NCBI GenBank assembly: GCA_964617455.1 | Contig: CAZTYF010000003.1 | Location: 1 to 64,000, forward strand | Direction of reading: 5' to 3' | Length of the DNA stretch: 64,000 nt | Source of the DNA: Monoglobus sp964617455 | GTDB lineage: Bacteria; Bacillota; Clostridia; Monoglobales; Monoglobaceae | Part shown: positions 62,447 through 64,000 of the stretch, piece by piece | Position numbering within the stretch: the first letter of the stretch is position 1 | How the letters are laid out: each line of letters opens with the position of its first letter | The notes under the pieces: model-generated | Seen by the model: the letters and a program-made list of their open reading frames with translations, nothing else | Databases searched by the model: none | What the model was told of the DNA's origin: nothing | Program-made: the position numbers and the translations under genes

Positions 62447-63508
62447 ATGCAAAAGCTCAAAGTCTGTGTGGTGTTCGGCGGAGTATCCGGTGAGCACGAT
62501 ATCAGCAAGATTTCGGCGGCCACGGTTATTGATTTCTTGGATGAAAGGAAATATGATATATATAAGATTTTTATCGACAAAGCAGGCAATTGGATGTTTT
62601 TCGACAGCGACGATATAGAGGCGGACGCCGACGACAGCTCCCGAAACAGGTTCGATAAGGCCGTGATTTCCCCCTCAAGAGGTGACGGAGGAATACTCAG
62701 GTTTGGGGCGGACGGCCGAGTTGAGACAATCAAAACGGATGTGGTAATCCCGGTCCTCCACGGAAAAAACGGAGAGGACGGCACGATTCAGGGCCTGCTT
62801 GAACTGGCGGGCATACCCTATGTGGGCTCCGGCGTCCTTGGGAGCGTCTTGTGTATGGACAAGTGTATGGCGAAAATTCTCTTCAAAGAGGCCCGAATTC
62901 CCCAGGCGGACTGGATTACCCTTAAAAAAGGGGAAGACATTGATACAAGGGAAGTTGAGGAAAAGCTGGGTTATCCCTGCTTCATAAAACCCTCAAATGC
63001 AGGCTCCTCCGTGGGAGTCAGCAAAGCCCACAACAGGGAGGAGCTCCTTGATGGGGTGGAGCTTGCCCTAAGGCATGATTCCAAGGTCCTCATCGAAGAA
63101 TATATCGACGCTACGGAGACGGAGAGCGCGGTGCTGGGAAATTCGGCTCCCATTGTGGCTCCGAACATCGGAGAGATAGCGCCGTCCAATGAATTCTATG
63201 ACTTTGACGCCAAATACAACAGCAGCGATTCCGTTTTGACCATTCCCGCAAATGTCGACAAAGAAATCGAAAACAGACTCAAGGAATACGCCCTTGCCGC
63301 CTATAAAATCTGCGAATGCAAAGGCCTTGCCCGTGTTGATTTTTTCGTTGACAAAAAGAAGGGCAAAATCCTCCTCAATGAAATCAATACCATGCCCGGC
63401 TTTACATCCATAAGTATGTATCCCAAACTTTGGGAGGAGAGCGGCGTCTCCGGTCCCGAATTATTGGATAAATTAATCGGCCTTGCCATGGGAGATAAGA
63501 CTCTTTAG
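62447..63508 (+). CDS. ddl: D-alanine--D-alanine ligase
   Basis: The 353-residue ATP-grasp ligase makes the D-Ala-D-Ala end of the cell-wall peptide in the cytoplasm. VVFGGVSGEHDIS near 8 is the substrate-binding loop. HGKNGEDGTIQGLLELAGIPYVG lies near 105, FIKPSNAGSSVGVSKA near 178 and NEINTMPGFTSISMYPKLWE near 312. The omega-loop FYDFDAKYNSSDS near 248 keeps the tyrosine (KY) typical of D-Ala-D-Ala rather than D-lactate ligases, so intrinsic vancomycin resistance by this gene is not suggested. ATG 62447 gives the usual family N-terminus; ATG 62435 is a possible alternative. Confidence 0.95.
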   Translation: MQKLKVCVVFGGVSGEHDISKISAATVIDFLDERKYDIYKIFIDKAGNWMFFDSDDIEADADDSSRNRFDKAVISPSRGDGGILRFGADGRVETIKTDVVIPVLHGKNGEDGTIQGLLELAGIPYVGSGVLGSVLCMDKCMAKILFKEARIPQADWITLKKGEDIDTREVEEKLGYPCFIKPSNAGSSVGVSKAHNREELLDGVELALRHDSKVLIEEYIDATETESAVLGNSAPIVAPNIGEIAPSNEFYDFDAKYNSSDSVLTIPANVDKEIENRLKEYALAAYKICECKGLARVDFFVDKKKGKILLNEINTMPGFTSISMYPKLWEESGVSGPELLDKLIGLAMGDKTL

Positions 63509-63546
63509 GCGGCGGCCAAGAAAACCAAATCGAAAGGACCGGAGCT

Positions 63547-64000
63547 ATGGACAACAGACCAATCGGAATTTTTGACTCGGGTCTCGGAGGGCTCACCTGT
63601 GTTCGGGAAGTTATGAATATAATGCCCAATGAGGATATAATATATTTCGGAGACACGGGAAGAGTGCCCTATGGCACCCGAAGTTCCGCGACCATTGTCA
63701 AGTATGTCAGGCAGGATATAAATTTCCTCGGCAGCTTTGATATCAAGTTTATCATAATTGCCTGCGGCACCGCCAGCAGCGCCGCCTTGCCCCATATAGC
63801 CACCGAGTATGACACCCATATCATAGGAGTTGTGGGTGCGGCATCAAAACGGGCGGCAAAGGCCACAAAAAACGGAGTTATAGGCGTTTTGGGGACTCGG
63901 GGAACCGTAAACAGCGGCAAATATGAGGAAAGCCTCAAAAAAATCAATTCGGATTTTAAGGTGATATCCACAGCCTGCCCCATGTTTGTTCCCGTGGTGG
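63547..64000 (+). CDS. murI: Glutamate racemase, truncated by the window end
   Basis: The first 151 residues match MurI, which makes D-glutamate for peptidoglycan. IGIFDSGLGGLTCVRE at residue 6 carries the first acid, and EDIIYFGDTGRVPYGTRS near 30 is characteristic. The first catalytic cysteine is in IIACGTASSAA near 76; most MurI have ACNTA, so asparagine is replaced by glycine, a variant found in part of the family. The second cysteine lies beyond the window. AAAGGA is 8 bases before the ATG. It is 38 bases after ddl, and both serve cell-wall synthesis. Confidence 0.93.
   Translation, partial: MDNRPIGIFDSGLGGLTCVREVMNIMPNEDIIYFGDTGRVPYGTRSSATIVKYVRQDINFLGSFDIKFIIIACGTASSAALPHIATEYDTHIIGVVGAASKRAAKATKNGVIGVLGTRGTVNSGKYEESLKKINSDFKVISTACPMFVPVV

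Overview
The window reads as chromosomal DNA of a low-to-mid GC, Gram-positive, anaerobic member of the Clostridia. Four things point there: the order rplS-(signal peptidase)-rbgA-rnhB-yraN beside smc-ftsY, the consensus sigma-A promoters and strong GGAGG ribosome sites, lipoproteins and S-layer (SLH) anchored surface proteins, and a ClpE-type chaperone. The large pectin-degradation locus with an SLH-anchored lyase suggests a gut pectin specialist (Monoglobus-like Clostridia are one possibility). That placement is inference, not read from the sequence.

Layout. 1-313: three tRNA genes (Ala-GGC, initiator Met, Leu-TAA) behind a perfect consensus promoter. 393-7.0 kb: proB, then a leftward amino-acid/purine operon (aspartate-type aminotransferase, purB, proC, tmcAL). 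6.1-17.0 kb: two leftward housekeeping units, rplS-lepB-rbgA-rnhB-yraN and clpE-smc-ftsY. 17.0-18.1 kb: a gene-free stretch with a 771-base nested inverted-repeat element carrying three tandem-repeat arrays. 18.2-24.4 kb: a 2066-residue BspA-like/SLH surface protein. 24.5-31.9 kb: a rightward run (bioY, histidine kinase, solute-binding lipoprotein, ferredoxin-type aldo-keto reductase, a signal-peptidase homologue lacking both catalytic residues, speD, speA). 32.0-38.2 kb: leftward genes (stalk-domain protein, zinc-ribbon membrane protein, metG, ruvB, ruvA, an AraC regulator).

38.3-60.6 kb is a pectin-utilisation locus: uxaC, kdgK, two very large secreted PL1-type pectate lyases (one SLH-anchored), a CUT1 ABC importer (two permeases and a binding lipoprotein, no ATPase gene here), an intracellular GH28, uxaB, uxaA, GH43 and an AEC transporter. 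Read together: polymer is cut at the cell surface, oligomers are imported, GH28/GH43 trim them inside, and galacturonate goes through tagaturonate, altronate and KDG to KDPG. KDPG aldolase and the enzymes for unsaturated uronates (GH105, KduI/KduD) are not in the window. The divergent AraC regulator, with a pair of 8-base direct repeats offset by exactly 21 bases, is the likely local switch. 60.6-64.0 kb: pyrE, a lipoprotein, ddl and a truncated murI.

The two strongest oddities are the nested palindromic element at 17.2-18.0 kb and the signal-peptidase pseudoenzyme at 29.1 kb.
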